Shown in pieces: positions 23,701 through 34,900 of a stretch of DNA of 64,000 nt; position 1 is the stretch's first letter, and the number at the start of each line of letters is the position of its first letter. The notes beneath the pieces were generated by a model that worked only from the letters and a program-made list of their open reading frames with translations, was not told the origin of the DNA and searched no databases. Where the stretch lies: the NCBI GenBank assembly GCA_011033025.1, contig WFMF01000093.1:1-64000 (forward strand), given 5' to 3'. The stretch comes from Beroe forskalii. Its lineage: Eukaryota; Ctenophora; Nuda; Beroida; Beroidae. Made by a program: the position numbers and the translations under genes.

Positions 23701-23944
23701 ATTCTAATTAATTGCACAATTTGCACGAAATACCCAAAATAATGCTAAAACTGCCGAGTTCTGATATCCATGATATTTACTTCAAAATGTCACACACTTT
23801 CAAAACACTGCCAAGTTTTTACCAAATCCTCCTCAGGTTCGGTCCCAGCATCAGGAGCGTACGATAGAGTTCATTGTGGATGAGTTGGGTTTAATGACCA
23901 GGAAGGAGGCCAACGAGAGGATCTTCTTCATTAGTGCGAAGGAG

Positions 23945-24070
23945 GTTAGTTAATTAGGTAGCTAATTACTAATGAGGTTAGTTAATGAGTTGGCTAATTA
24001 CTAATTAGGTTAAAGTTGATTAGGTGGCTAATTACTAATGAGGTTAGTTAATGAGTTGGCTAATTACTAA
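23945..24070. repeat. donor-anchored repeat after mitofusin exon 8
   Basis: GAG|GTTAGTTAAT at the exon 8 end recurs three times as GAGGTTAGTTAATGAG or AGGTTAAAG with TGGCTAATTACTAAT between, at 31-32 bp steps. The unit again includes the exon end and donor. Confidence 0.75.
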
Positions 24071-24716
24071 TTAGGAAAAAAGGGAAAAAGCAGGGGGTTC
24101 CAACCATCCAAAAAACTTTGGGGGGGGGGCCCCCCCTTTTGTAGACATCAGTTCTTAATTGGCAGGTGTCGCCACCTCAAAATGGGGTTTTTCAAATTTT
24201 TCAATTGTGGGCCCTTTCAGGTAAACACTGTTAAATCAGTATCAAAAAATTGTGGTTTTTAAAATTCAGACAATGATCTCAACATGGCGACACCTCAATT
24301 TACTTCTGTGATCCGATTTTGCTTTATAAGTGTTCTGAAAGACGGGGAACAAAAAAGAGGTATTTGTTTTATCATTTTCCCTGTGAACTTTTCTTGTTCA
24401 AAAAAATTGCAGGTTCAAAAAGTTCAGCAATGTTTCATCGAAGTCAGGACATTGGGGGAACAACTGAAAAGCCTCTAAGATTAAAAAAAGAAAAAAAAGG
24501 GGGAGCCAGAGTAATAAACACTTAATCAGTTTCCAGACCATAATTATGGAGGTGAAAAGAATGGAGGTGACTTTCTTTGCACATATTGATTTTGGTGTGT
24601 TATTAATATTTCCCTATGGTGAAATATTATTTTTTCATTTAAATATTTCGATGAAAATGATTTATTTTTCTACAAAGGGGGTTCATGAAATGGAAATTTT
24701 TTAATTTATAGAAATC
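24071..24716 (-). pseudogene. degraded, inverted copy of the 61.5-62.1 kb gene region
   Basis: Read on the minus strand this matches 61490-62110 in order: TAGACATCAGTTCTTAATTG, GTGGCGACACCT, GGGGGAGCCAG before AGTAATAAACACTTAATCAG, and TCATCGAAATATTTAAATGA. Many short insertions of G, A and T in homopolymers break the frames. It lies where the rest of mitofusin copy 1 would be expected. Confidence 0.6.
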
Positions 24717-27700
24717 GTTTCCCCGATTTGTTGAAAAAGTGCATGATTACAATTGATAATTTATTTAATTCTCTTTTGACTCAATGGTACAAATGTAAAC
24801 GATGTGGCTTTAATGACAATCAATTTCGTCGTTCGCATCTTCAGTCTTAAATACAATAAATTTAATAAAATAAAATCTAAACTCTAAACTCTTAAAACTA
24901 AGGATACCTTAAAATCGGGGGTTTTAGGGCTATCTTATCCCCCCAAATGTCAAAAACTTTTTAAGTAAAAATATTCATTTAAAAATCAAGTTGGGTTTTT
25001 TCATTTTAAAAAATGTCGTTTTCGTGTTATCCCTTTAAATTGATCGTTGTTTTGATACGTTTTTATCGTTTTCGTCAATTTTGGTTTTTTAGTTTTGTAC
25101 GGCAATTTTAGTTGTCGTATTTATTCATGAAATTTTAATTAATGAAGAGTTGTATTGAAACTAGATGCCCTAGAACCCGTATTTTGGTTTTCAAATTCTT
25201 AGGGTTAGGATTAATATGGTTTTTGGTTTAGGTTTTGATTTTATTCATATTAATTTAATATTCCAAAATTTTAAAAAATAAAGTTTTGACGAAAAAAAAA
25301 GGGGAAAAAAAAGGGCAATGGTACCTTTTTGCAGAAAAAGGCTTTTGGGGAAAATCACCCGTGAACCCCGTACCTAAGCTTTAGGTTTTTTCCCCGTCAA
25401 ACCAAATTATGGGGACCCTTTTTGGAAACCCCCAACTCCCCCCTAAAAATTTGGTACCTTTCTACCCTTTTTTTAACCTTTTTGGTACTTTCCCTAACTT
25501 TTTCCCAACAATAATGGGAACCTTTCCCCAACCAATTACACCAACTAATTATGGTCTTTTCCAAACCACCAGCCAATCCCAATTAGGGTACCTTTCTGAA
25601 CCCCCAGTTAATCCCCAATTATGGGACCTTTTAACCCACAGTTAACTAAACCCAATTATGGGTACCTTTTTGAACCCCCAGTTACAAAAATTATGGGTAC
25701 TTTTGAACCACCAGTTACACAAAAATTATGGTCCCAAAACCCTGACCCAAAATATTTAAAATTTTTGGGAACCTTAACCAACCAATTTGGGGGTTTTTTC
25801 AAACCACCAGTTCCTTTAACAATTTGGACCTTTAAAACCATTTTTAACCAACCAATTTTTGGGGTCTTTTCTAAACCCCTTTTTTAAAACTTAATTTTGA
25901 ACCCCAGTTACTAAAAATTTGGGTCCCTTTTTAAACCCCCCAGTTCACCAACCAATTTAAATTTCTAAAAACCATTCAAAAACCCAATTTTGGAATTTTT
26001 CTGAACCCCATTTTTCCCAACCAATAGGGGTCCTTTTTCCAACCAATTTTGGGGGTTTTTCTAAACCACCGTTAAAACAATATTTTTCTTTAAAAATACC
26101 AGTTACAATAACCAATTATGGGTACCTTTCTGAACCACCAGTTACACCAACCAATCATGGGTACCTTTCTAAAATACCAGTTACAATAACCAATTATGGG
26201 TACCTTTCTGAACCACCAGTTACACCAACCAATCATGGGTACTTTTCTAAAATACCAATTACAACAACCAATTATGGGTACCTTTCTGAACCACCAGTTA
26301 CACCAACCAATTATGGGTACCTTTTTGAACCACCAGTTACACTAACCAATTGTGGGTACTGTTCTGAACCACCAGTTACGCCAACCAATCATTGGTACCT
26401 TTTTTGAAAAACCAGTTACACCAACCAATTGTAGGTACCTTTCTGAAACTAATCTCCAATTACACCAACCAATTATGGGTACCTTTCTAAACACCAGTTA
26501 CACTAACCAATTATGGGTACCTTCCTGGCAACAGTTACAGCATCAACCAGGTACTTTTCTGACCAATTACACTAAACAATTATGGGTACCTTTCTGAACC
26601 ACCAGTTACACTAACCAATTATGGGTACCTTTCTGAACCAGTTACACTAACCAATTATGGGTACCTTTCTGAACCATCTATTACACTGCAACCAATTATG
26701 GGTACCTTTCGAACAACCACCAGTTACACCAACCAATTATGGGTACTTTCTGAACCACAGTTACACTAAACAATTATAGGAACCTTTCCGAACCACTAAA
26801 CAATTATGGGTACCTTTCTGAATTATGGTTACTAAGCTTTGGGTACCGCTGAACCACCAGTTACACCAACCAATCATGGGTACCTTTCGTACTGAATCAG
26901 TTACCAGTTATGGATACCTTTCTGAACCACCAGTTACACCAACCAATCATGGGTACCTTTCTAAAACTACCAGTTACAATAACCAATTGCGGGTACCTTT
27001 CTGAACCACCAGTTACACCAACCAATCATGGGTACCTTTCTAAAATACCACAATAACCAATTATACCTTTCCGAACCACCAGTTACACCAACCAATCATG
27101 GGTACCTTTCTAAAATACCAGTTACAATAACCAATTATGGGTACCTTTCTGAACCACCAGTTACACCAACCAATCATGGGTACTTTTCTAAAATACCAAT
27201 TACAACAACCAATTATGGGTACCTTTCTGAACCAATTGTAACACCAAACAATTATGGGTGAACCACCTTCCAAAAACCAATTATGGGTACCTTTCGAACT
27301 ACAAGCAATTATGGGTACTTTTCTGAACCACCAGTTACACTAAACAATTATGGTACCTTTCTGAACCACCAGTTACACTAACTCAATTATGGGTACCTTT
27401 CTGAACCACCAGTTACACCAACCAATCATGGGTACCTTTCTGAAATACCAGTTACAATAACCAATTTTGGGCTGAACCACCAGTTACACTAAACAATTAT
27501 GGGTACCTTTCTACCAACCAATTATGGGTACCTTTTTGATCCACCAGTTACACTAACCAATTGTGGGTACTGTTCTGAACCACCAGTCACGCCGAACCAA
27601 TTATGGGTACCTTTTCGAAAAACCAGTTACACCAAGCAATTATGGGTACTTTTCTGAACCACCAGTTACACTAAACAATTATGGGTACCTTTCTGAACCA

Positions 27701-28771
27701 CCAGTTACACTAACCAATTATGGGTACCTTTCTGAACCACCAGTTACACCAACCAATCATGGGTACCTTTCTGAAATACCAGTTACAATAACCAATTTTG
27801 AGTACCTTTCTGAACCACCAGTTACACTAAACAATTATGGGTACCTTTCTAAACCACCAGTTACACCAACCAATTATGGGTACCTTTTTGATCCACCAGT
27901 TACACTAACCAATTGTGGGTACTGTTTGGCACCACCAGTGAGCTTAACCACCTTTTCGAAAAACCAGTTACACCAACCAATTATGGGCACCTTTCTGAGC
28001 CACCAGTTACGTCTCCAATTACACCAACCAATTATGGGTACCTTTCTAAACCACCAGTTACACTAACCAATTATGGGTACCTTCCTCAAGCAACAGTTAC
28101 AGCATCAATTATGGGTACTTTTCTGACCCACCAGTTACACTAAACAATTATGAGTACCTTTTTGAACCACCAGTTACACTGAGCAATTATGGGTACTTTT
28201 TCGAATAACCAGGTAACTTTGGGTATTGGGTATTTTTTACTCTTATGCTCATCCTGCTAAGTATACTTTTTTAAACTGCACTAACGTCCATACCAATATA
28301 AGTACTTTTAAAAATTGAAATAGTGCCGATACCATCTTCAGCATTTCTGTGTTCCACAAAATACACAACTTTGCAGAAATTCGATAAACCCATCGATGAA
28401 GATGCAGCTTGTAATCCAAATGATGATTGATGAATCATTGATTCAGGCTACAGGTATACTAATCAATTAGAGTGTATTTATTTTTCCAACTCACCGATTT
28501 TAAAATCTCATTCCTATGATAAAGGAAAATATAGGTACCTTTCGGACTGATTTGCCCTGCTAAAGCAGGGCTCGGTTTGCAAAGCAGGGCAAAAAGAAGG
28601 GCAAAGCAGGGCACCCTGCGAAAGAAGGGCAAATTGGCAGCTATGTTAATTTATTGTATTTACAGACCTGAAGATGTCGTAGAACGACGAAATTGATTGT
28701 CATTAAAGAACCACATCGTTTACATTTGTACCATTGAGTCAAAAGAGAATTAACAAATTACTCATCAATTG
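24717..28771. mobile_element. 4-kb insertion with inverted ends and internal 39-bp array
   Basis: The ends are inverted: TTAATTCTCTTTTGACTCAA with CATTTGTACC... on the left (24765-24850) and its complement on the right (28660-28760), including GACAATCAATTTCGTCGTTC. ATAGAAATC flanks both sides (24708-24716, 28772-28780). The inverted homologue at 61450-61490 runs straight through this point with a single ATAGAAATC, giving the empty site and a 9-bp target duplication. The left end carries about 33 bp outside the inverted part. The interior is AT-rich, then repeat; no transposase was found. Confidence 0.75.
25390..28215. repeat. 39-bp minisatellite with GGTACC in each unit
   Basis: The unit is GGTACCTTTCTGAACCACCA plus GTTACACCAACCAATTATG (39 bp), clear from about 26100 to 28215 and recognisable but corrupted from 25390 to 26100. 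Sub-variants alternate (CAATCATG with AAAATACCAGTTACAATAA). Because 39 is divisible by three, long frames appear; they are not genes. Confidence 0.95.
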
Positions 28772-30881
28772 ATAGAAATCCACACAAAACTGATTACACA
28801 AAATTTATCAGTTTTGATTTTATTGGCAAGGTGAAATTATGTTTTTTTTTCCTGTGTGGCAACTGGTTTTACTATTTTTATACAATATTCTTAGAAGCCC
28901 TTGATCATATATCCAAAACTTCCCTAACTTCCCCTAACCAGGGGCGTGCGTTGTCAGACGACGTCAGACAAGGCGTGCGCGTAACCAGGGTCCTGGTTAG
29001 GGCAAATCCAAAACTAATTAGTTTTGGATGTATTAAATTTTTACTATTAAAATAAGCCTAGGTCCGATCCAACAACGTAGCACAAACCAAAATGATGCGG
29101 TTCAGCTTTTCAAAGCCCCAGTTTCGGGCCTTTTTCGCTTCCTCTAACTTTCCTATGTTGTAGGACCTATTTAATTGCGCGCGCAGGCGCGCGTGTTCAG
29201 AGAACACGCAAAATGTTTGTGACTTTTCGAAAAAAAAAGTGCGCGCGCAGACAAACAGGGACACATGACATATGGCAATCTTCTAACCAAGGGCGACGCG
29301 CACTCCGTGCGCGTAGGACAACTTCATTGGGCTAGTGTCCCATATAACTCCTGGCTCTTCATTTTCTATGATAATGACGTCAGTCAGAAAAATATAGTTA
29401 AGCGCACCTAGCGCGCTTTAAGGATTTGGGTTAGGGTCACGATTAGGGTCACGATTTGTTAGGTTTAGAGTTAGGATTAAGGTTAGGGTTTTGGTTAGGG
29501 TCATGGTTAGGTTTAGGATACAGAAAAAATTGACCTTTAGGTCTGTGACGTCACTCAGCCAGCGTTATATGGGACACATACCCTTCATTGTTCGCCCTAT
29601 TTTGCGCGCGCGGCGCCGTTGTTCTTCTTCAAAATAGTTGTTTGGTGTGGCGATACCAAACCCGCTGGTGCAGTTCGCCGAGCGGTGCGCGGCGCGTCGC
29701 TTGAAAGGGTCTATCATTGATAGACAATTGTTATCAATATGATCCATTGATATTTTTTTGGTCATGCCATATTTTCATTCGTAACTGACCATTATTATCC
29801 TTTCAATTGATTTCGCAATTCGCGTTGGCTCAGTGAGGTGTCTTATCATTGCTACGACATATCCTATGATTATAATTCATTATCTTTTGTGATTGTAATA
29901 CATTGTTTTTTATTATTAAATTGTCACTGAAATACATTTTCTTTGTAGAACAAATACAGTCATCTGAAATACATTATTAGAATATCTTTTCTTGACTCTT
30001 TTAGGGATCATTCACATATTATGTAATCAATTTTCGGCCAATTTTAACCCCTCCTCATAATCAAGTTTACAGTAGTTGTATTTGTTAGGTGGTTTCATTG
30101 TTCGGTGTTGATCAAATGGACTGATCAAATGAAAAACATGCACAACAAGCTTTCACAAAGATGTCTGCACAAAAAAAGCAAGCAGGAGCGATTGTGTGTT
30201 TTTCATTTGATCAGTTCATTCAATCTATGCCAAATGAGGCATGTGCCTTACAATAACATGTATTGTAATCATTCTGGACTATGGAATCAATCAATATCCT
30301 TCTCGATCTACATATCATAATAGTTGAATCTCTTCAGTGATTTATGAAAAAAAGTATGAAACTAGGTTGTGATGACATTGTGATATCCTCTTGCACAATA
30401 CCCAGAAGATGGTTAAATTGTTTTTGCAGTAAATTGACATATAGATAGATAGACATATGTAGATAGATATATGTAGATAGATATAGTTGATTGAGGTGTA
30501 CTAAGCCCAATTTAGTACCCCCCAACACCAGGGGCGTAGCCAGGTTTTTGGAAAGGGGTCAATGAGTTACATTCTAAACGTATTGAATGTCCTATTTTGC
30601 TTGGCTTCAAGCTGTAATCTTTTCAAAATGTCCACAATCTCTGTCCAAAATGGGAGAGGCAATTGCCTGTGTTGCTTTCCCCCTGGCTACTCCCCTGCCA
30701 ATCACAAGTACCATCCATATTCAGTAGAAAAAGTATACCATTTTGGCTGCAGAGGGGATCCAGACTTTTTACTTTCCCTGTATAAGCCCAACTGTTGGCC
30801 AACATGGTTCCTGAAAATGTTCTGTGAAACTTTAAAACTGTTTGGATTGATATAAAATACTCAAATTTTCTTTTTTTCTAG
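28772..30881. repeat. upstream part of inverted duplication, left copy
   Basis: This segment matches 59563-61480 inverted, with local differences. CG-rich blocks near 29150-29330 and 29600-29705 are shared. GGGGCGTAGCCAGG at 30531 (and its mate at 59905) is a motif seen at ends of invertebrate interspersed repeats. Small insertions distinguish the copies and are listed separately. No exon was found here. Confidence 0.8.
29330..29582. mobile_element. 253-bp MITE with 8-bp target duplication
   Basis: Inverted ends: GTGTCCCATATAAC (left) and GTTATATGGGACAC (right). It is flanked by CTTCATTG at 29322-29329 and 29583-29590. The inverted homologue near 60925-60940 has one such site and no element. 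An 8-bp duplication is typical of the hAT superfamily; the interior carries TTAGGGTTA-like repeats and TGACGTCA but no protein. Confidence 0.82.
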
Positions 30882-31421
30882 ATGGGCTCTGAGAAAGTAG
30901 AGAAGGAGCACAGAGGTATTCCTAAGGCAGTTTTTCTTGAAGATGTTGATGGGTACATGAATGCAACCACCCCTGAAAGAAGTGCCACTGCTGTTCTCAA
31001 AGACTTTGATGAACAACTTCAAAAATACAAATACATGGAGCTGAATCTAGTGCAGAGGAAAAAGCGTTTGCGAGCCCAAGTTCCAGATATAGAGAAAACA
31101 CTTGAGATAGTAAAACACATGTTACAAAAGAAAGAGGAATTTCAAACACACTTTATGTTGTCTGATCAAGTCCATGCTCTTGCAACAGTTCCTCCCACTG
31201 AAAATGTTTTTCTTTGGCTAGGAGCCAATGTTATGCTTGAATATAGCATTGAAGAAGCTGTAGTGCTATTGACAAAAAATCTCAATACTGCAACTGTTAA
31301 TGCAGATCAGCTAGAAGATGATCTTGGCTATCTTTCCAATCAAATTACTACAATGGAAGTGAATATGGCTAGAGTCTATAACTGGGACTTCAAGAGAAGG
31401 AAGGCTCTTACAGAGAAGTGA
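30882..31421 (+). CDS. PFDN3: prefoldin subunit 3 (VBP1), copy 1
   Basis: An alpha-type subunit of the cytosolic prefoldin hexamer, which passes nascent actin and tubulin to the CCT chaperonin. 179 residues, slightly shorter than vertebrate VBP1 (about 197) at the N-terminus. Recognisable blocks: RGIPKAVFLEDVDGYM, KYKYMELNLVQRKKRLRAQ, VPPTENVFLWLGANVMLEY and EVNMARVYNWDFKRRKA; heptad-rich helices on both sides form the prefoldin coiled-coil tentacle. The frame is intronless. A strong acceptor (TTTTTTTCTAG) abuts the ATG, so a 5' non-coding exon or a short upstream coding exon is possible. Mitofusin exon 1 follows 550 bp downstream on the same strand. A second copy with the same protein lies inverted at 59023-59562. 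Confidence 0.93.
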   Translation: MGSEKVEKEHRGIPKAVFLEDVDGYMNATTPERSATAVLKDFDEQLQKYKYMELNLVQRKKRLRAQVPDIEKTLEIVKHMLQKKEEFQTHFMLSDQVHALATVPPTENVFLWLGANVMLEYSIEEAVVLLTKNLNTATVNADQLEDDLGYLSNQITTMEVNMARVYNWDFKRRKALTEK

Positions 31422-31972
31422 AGAAACACAGTGTTGAGCAGTTTATATCTTTTGTAAATAATTATTTGAGATTTTCTGTGATAGATCTTGGAATATATCA
31501 ATTCCATTTGTTTTACTTCTAAACTAGCTAAAAATATACAATAATTATAGTGTAAGTCATAGAAATATTAGAAACTGCATTGGGGTAAGTACTAAGTGCA
31601 TGACACTTGAAAAGAATAGTTTTGGGTGTGCTTGATGATCCAAAACTCAATCTACACCCTTGAATTAACCTAATTACAATACAATTTGATTTCTTGCATA
31701 ACATCCATTTACCAGTATTTGGGGAATGATATTATTAATCATTGGTAAATAATAATAGTAGCACTATCAAATTTGAAATCATGAATATGATGCTGAACAT
31801 TACAATGTAAAAAAATTTGTTCTCTGTCATAGAACTGCTTCTTGAGTCTGCTCAGAAAGAACATATAATTTTGAAATTTTTTAGGGATGATAATGACAAT
31901 CATCATTGTTCTTTCAGTGACCTGTGACACACCACCAACCATTATATATTTTGAGTGAGTGATTCTAATGAC

Positions 31973-34900
31973 ATGACCCAGACTGTTGCTGGTTCTCCTG
32001 GGTTACGTCGCACACTCTCTCAGACTGATTATGAAGTCCTCAAGGCCATGCCTGACTTGTCAAGTATTCCCCCTCTTCAAAGGTAAAGTTCTAATACTGA
32101 GTATCTCATTATGATGACAAGCTATTGTTTTCCTTCTTGTAGTACTGGTTATTTTATTCCTATTGAGCTCATTATAAGTGATTTCAAATATAAAGTGAAG
32201 TCAATTGGAAGGAGTTCTCCATCATTTGATTGGTAATGTGATTAAGATTGTAATGAGCTACTTTCTAAAGTAAATATTCCCTGTGTGCTGGCATTATAAC
32301 CGCAAATTTCGTCCTCAGAGGAGTGGTTTTTATGTACTAATATATTCATGATTCAACATCTTCAGGTTTGGTTTTGCTAAGCGGCAAATCAATGAGATCT
32401 TTGAGAAATTCAAAGTTTTCCTTGAGGAACTAGATAGTTTCATTGGTCAGTTTGTAATTTCACAGTAAATCCTTTTTCATCAAATTGTTAATAATATTTT
32501 AACTTCATTGATATAAAGTTAGTGTAGTTGATATAGGTTGTTCTATATATTATTTCAATATGCTATAGAAATTGAAACTTGAATTGAAAAACCTAATGGT
32601 AGCTGGTGTTCTCTTATATGAGGAACAACAAAAACCCAAGAATCGACCTCAGACACCTCCCCCCACCTGTTCCCGCTTACATATAATGTTCTATTTGACA
32701 TTTCACTCCGCTGGATTACTTCCAAAGTTCCAATTGGGTTAGGTAGGTAATCTGTGCATGAAACTATGAAACCTGGCAGTTCTGACATAAAAATCATTGC
32801 TCAGGTCAGTCCTACATCAAGACCAGTGAGGACCTGAAGGGAGAACACAACGACACTCAGAACATGTTGAGACAGATTGTAAGCATTGTGGAGATCATTG
32901 ACAGGGATCACATGAAGGTAGGGAGATTAGAGTCTCGTGGAGCTTCTGAGGGCAGAGAAACTGAGAAAAGTTTTTTTCTGTGTAATCAAATGTGACTCTT
33001 TTGCCACAAATATCTGTTTATGGAAACTACTCACGAATATTTATTTTCACCTTGCTCCTCCTTTATGTTACAGTGAAGATTAATGTGTGCGCCACTATAC
33101 AGTAGGTTTAAAGGAGTGGATATCAGTCCACAGGAGGTTGAGTTTCCTTATTACATGAAATTAAGAAATCACTTAATTAAGGTGATCGAGTCGAATTTAA
33201 CCTTAATTAAGTGCTCGTAAATTTTTACCTACCTTATTTTAAATACACCTACCTTTTAAGTAACCTTAATTTTAAAAACAATGTGACGTCATACTGGAAA
33301 AAACTACCTGGATGATTTGATTGTGTACACTTAAACTATCCCAGTTGTAGGTTAACCCCTCTGTTACTGTGCACGGAAAACGAATTATAGTTGAAATTGT
33401 TAATTAATGAATGGAAGGGTTTTGCAGTTTCAGAATACCACAGCTATAACTCCAGGAAAGCTTACTTGACAAATTTTCGTCAAATTGTGGCAATTACGAA
33501 AAGTCGAACCAAAATTTAACCAACAAAAATTTTCATCGAACACTTAATCATAAGAGCACAAATGTAAGGTTACACAAAATTAAGGTTATGGCCATTAATT
33601 TCACCTTAATTAAGTGCCCGTAAATAATATTTAACCTTAGTTACTCGACAACCTTAATTTCATGTAATAAGGTATTCAATAATTACATGATTACATGCTT
33701 TGATATTTGAATCAAAGTCATCTTAAGTACATTTTAATCAATTGGAATCTAAAATCCATTTGGTGTTAAAATGCAAGTGCTTCTTACTAAATTCTTTACT
33801 TTGTGTGCATGACATCTTATACACGCAATACGCCTATTGTGTTACATACACAAGCCAACTACTGACTTATTATGATAACTGAGCATGACGAAATAACGGA
33901 AATAATAGTTAACAATTGTACTAGAGTACACAGCAGTAGTAGCATTTAAAACTTTCGATTTTCGAAATATCAATTGTCCTTTTCTTTCCGAAGCTCCACT
34001 TCAATCTTCACTCCATCTTATCACCCTCCAGGTTGCGTTTTTTGGTCGTACCAGCAACGGTAAGAGCACAGTAATCAACTCCATGTTGAGAGACCAGATC
34101 CTGCCGTCTGGCATCGGACACACCACCAACTGCTTCCTCTCCATTACTGGAGTGGACGTGCAGGAGCCGTACCTCCTCAGACCTGACTCTCCGGACAAGA
34201 AGAACGCTCAGGTTGGGACAATTACTTATTAGTAGTGGAGTGGTAAGTTGTGGGGGACAATTAGTGATAGAGTGGTAGAAAGTGGGGGGACAATTAGTGA
34301 TGGAGTGGTAGGAACTTGAGGTGGGACAATTAGTGATGGAGTGGTAGGAAGTGGGGGGACAATTAGTGGTGGAGTGGTAGGAAGTGGGGGGACAACTAGT
34401 GGTGGGGTGGTAGGAAGTGGGGGGAAAATTACTGATGGAGTGGTAGGAAGTGGGGGACGATTAGTGATGGAGTGGTAGGAAGTGGGGCGGGGACAATTAG
34501 TGATGGAGTGGTAGGAAGTGGGGGTGGGACAGTTAGTGGTAGAGTGGTAGAAAGTGGGGGTGGGACATTGATGGATTGTGTAAGATTTAGACTTCAGAGT
34601 TTAGGTACATACGTAACTTTGGTAGACTTTCGATTTTACTTGGAATATGTGAAGTTGACTATTTTCTTGCGAATATTATCACAATTCACAACTAACGCTC
34701 AGACGATAAAAAGGCTGTCTCACTCTTTGAGCAAGGAGTGCTTGGACCCCAACGCTATTGTGAGGCTCTACTGGCCCAAGACGAAGTGTGCGCTTATCAG
34801 AGATGAGGTGGTCCTAGTGGATAGGTGGGTTCGTTGTACCTGCTCTGTTCATACTTTTTAAACTGTTGTTTATTTACAGAACATCAATTTCTTATCAATT

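Larger units (their letters stand above)
20756..23944 (+). pseudogene. MFN: mitofusin copy 1, exons 2-8 only, one donor lost
   Basis: Mitofusin is the outer-membrane dynamin-type GTPase that fuses mitochondria. Exons: 20756-20835, 21248-21360, 21942-22121, 22736-22857, 23119-23227, 23483-23593, 23837-23944. The G1 loop GRTSNGKST is in exon 4, G3 (DSPG) spans exons 5/6, and G4-type NNRWD is in exon 7; [12 protein letters not shown] and RIFFISAKE are classic mitofusin strings. Phases agree with copy 2. Exon 1 is absent upstream: homology to copy 2 stops in intron 1. After exon 6 the donor reads GA where copy 2 has GT (23228-23229), so the frame runs into a stop about ten codons on. The HR1, transmembrane and HR2 parts are missing; sequence after exon 8 changes to unrelated, error-rich sequence. 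Most likely a broken copy; a base error at the donor is the alternative. Confidence 0.85.

Noticed and set aside
27563-28143. Long frame with repeated NYGYLSEPPVTP
   Set aside because: The 39-bp minisatellite is divisible by three, so the frame stays open by construction.
29440-29520. Telomere-like TTAGGGTTA stretch
   Set aside because: Only a few degenerate units inside a 253-bp MITE; not an array.
30562-30855. 97-codon frame upstream of PFDN3
   Set aside because: Belongs to a dispersed repeat beginning GGGGCGTAGCCAGG; the other copy breaks the frame differently.
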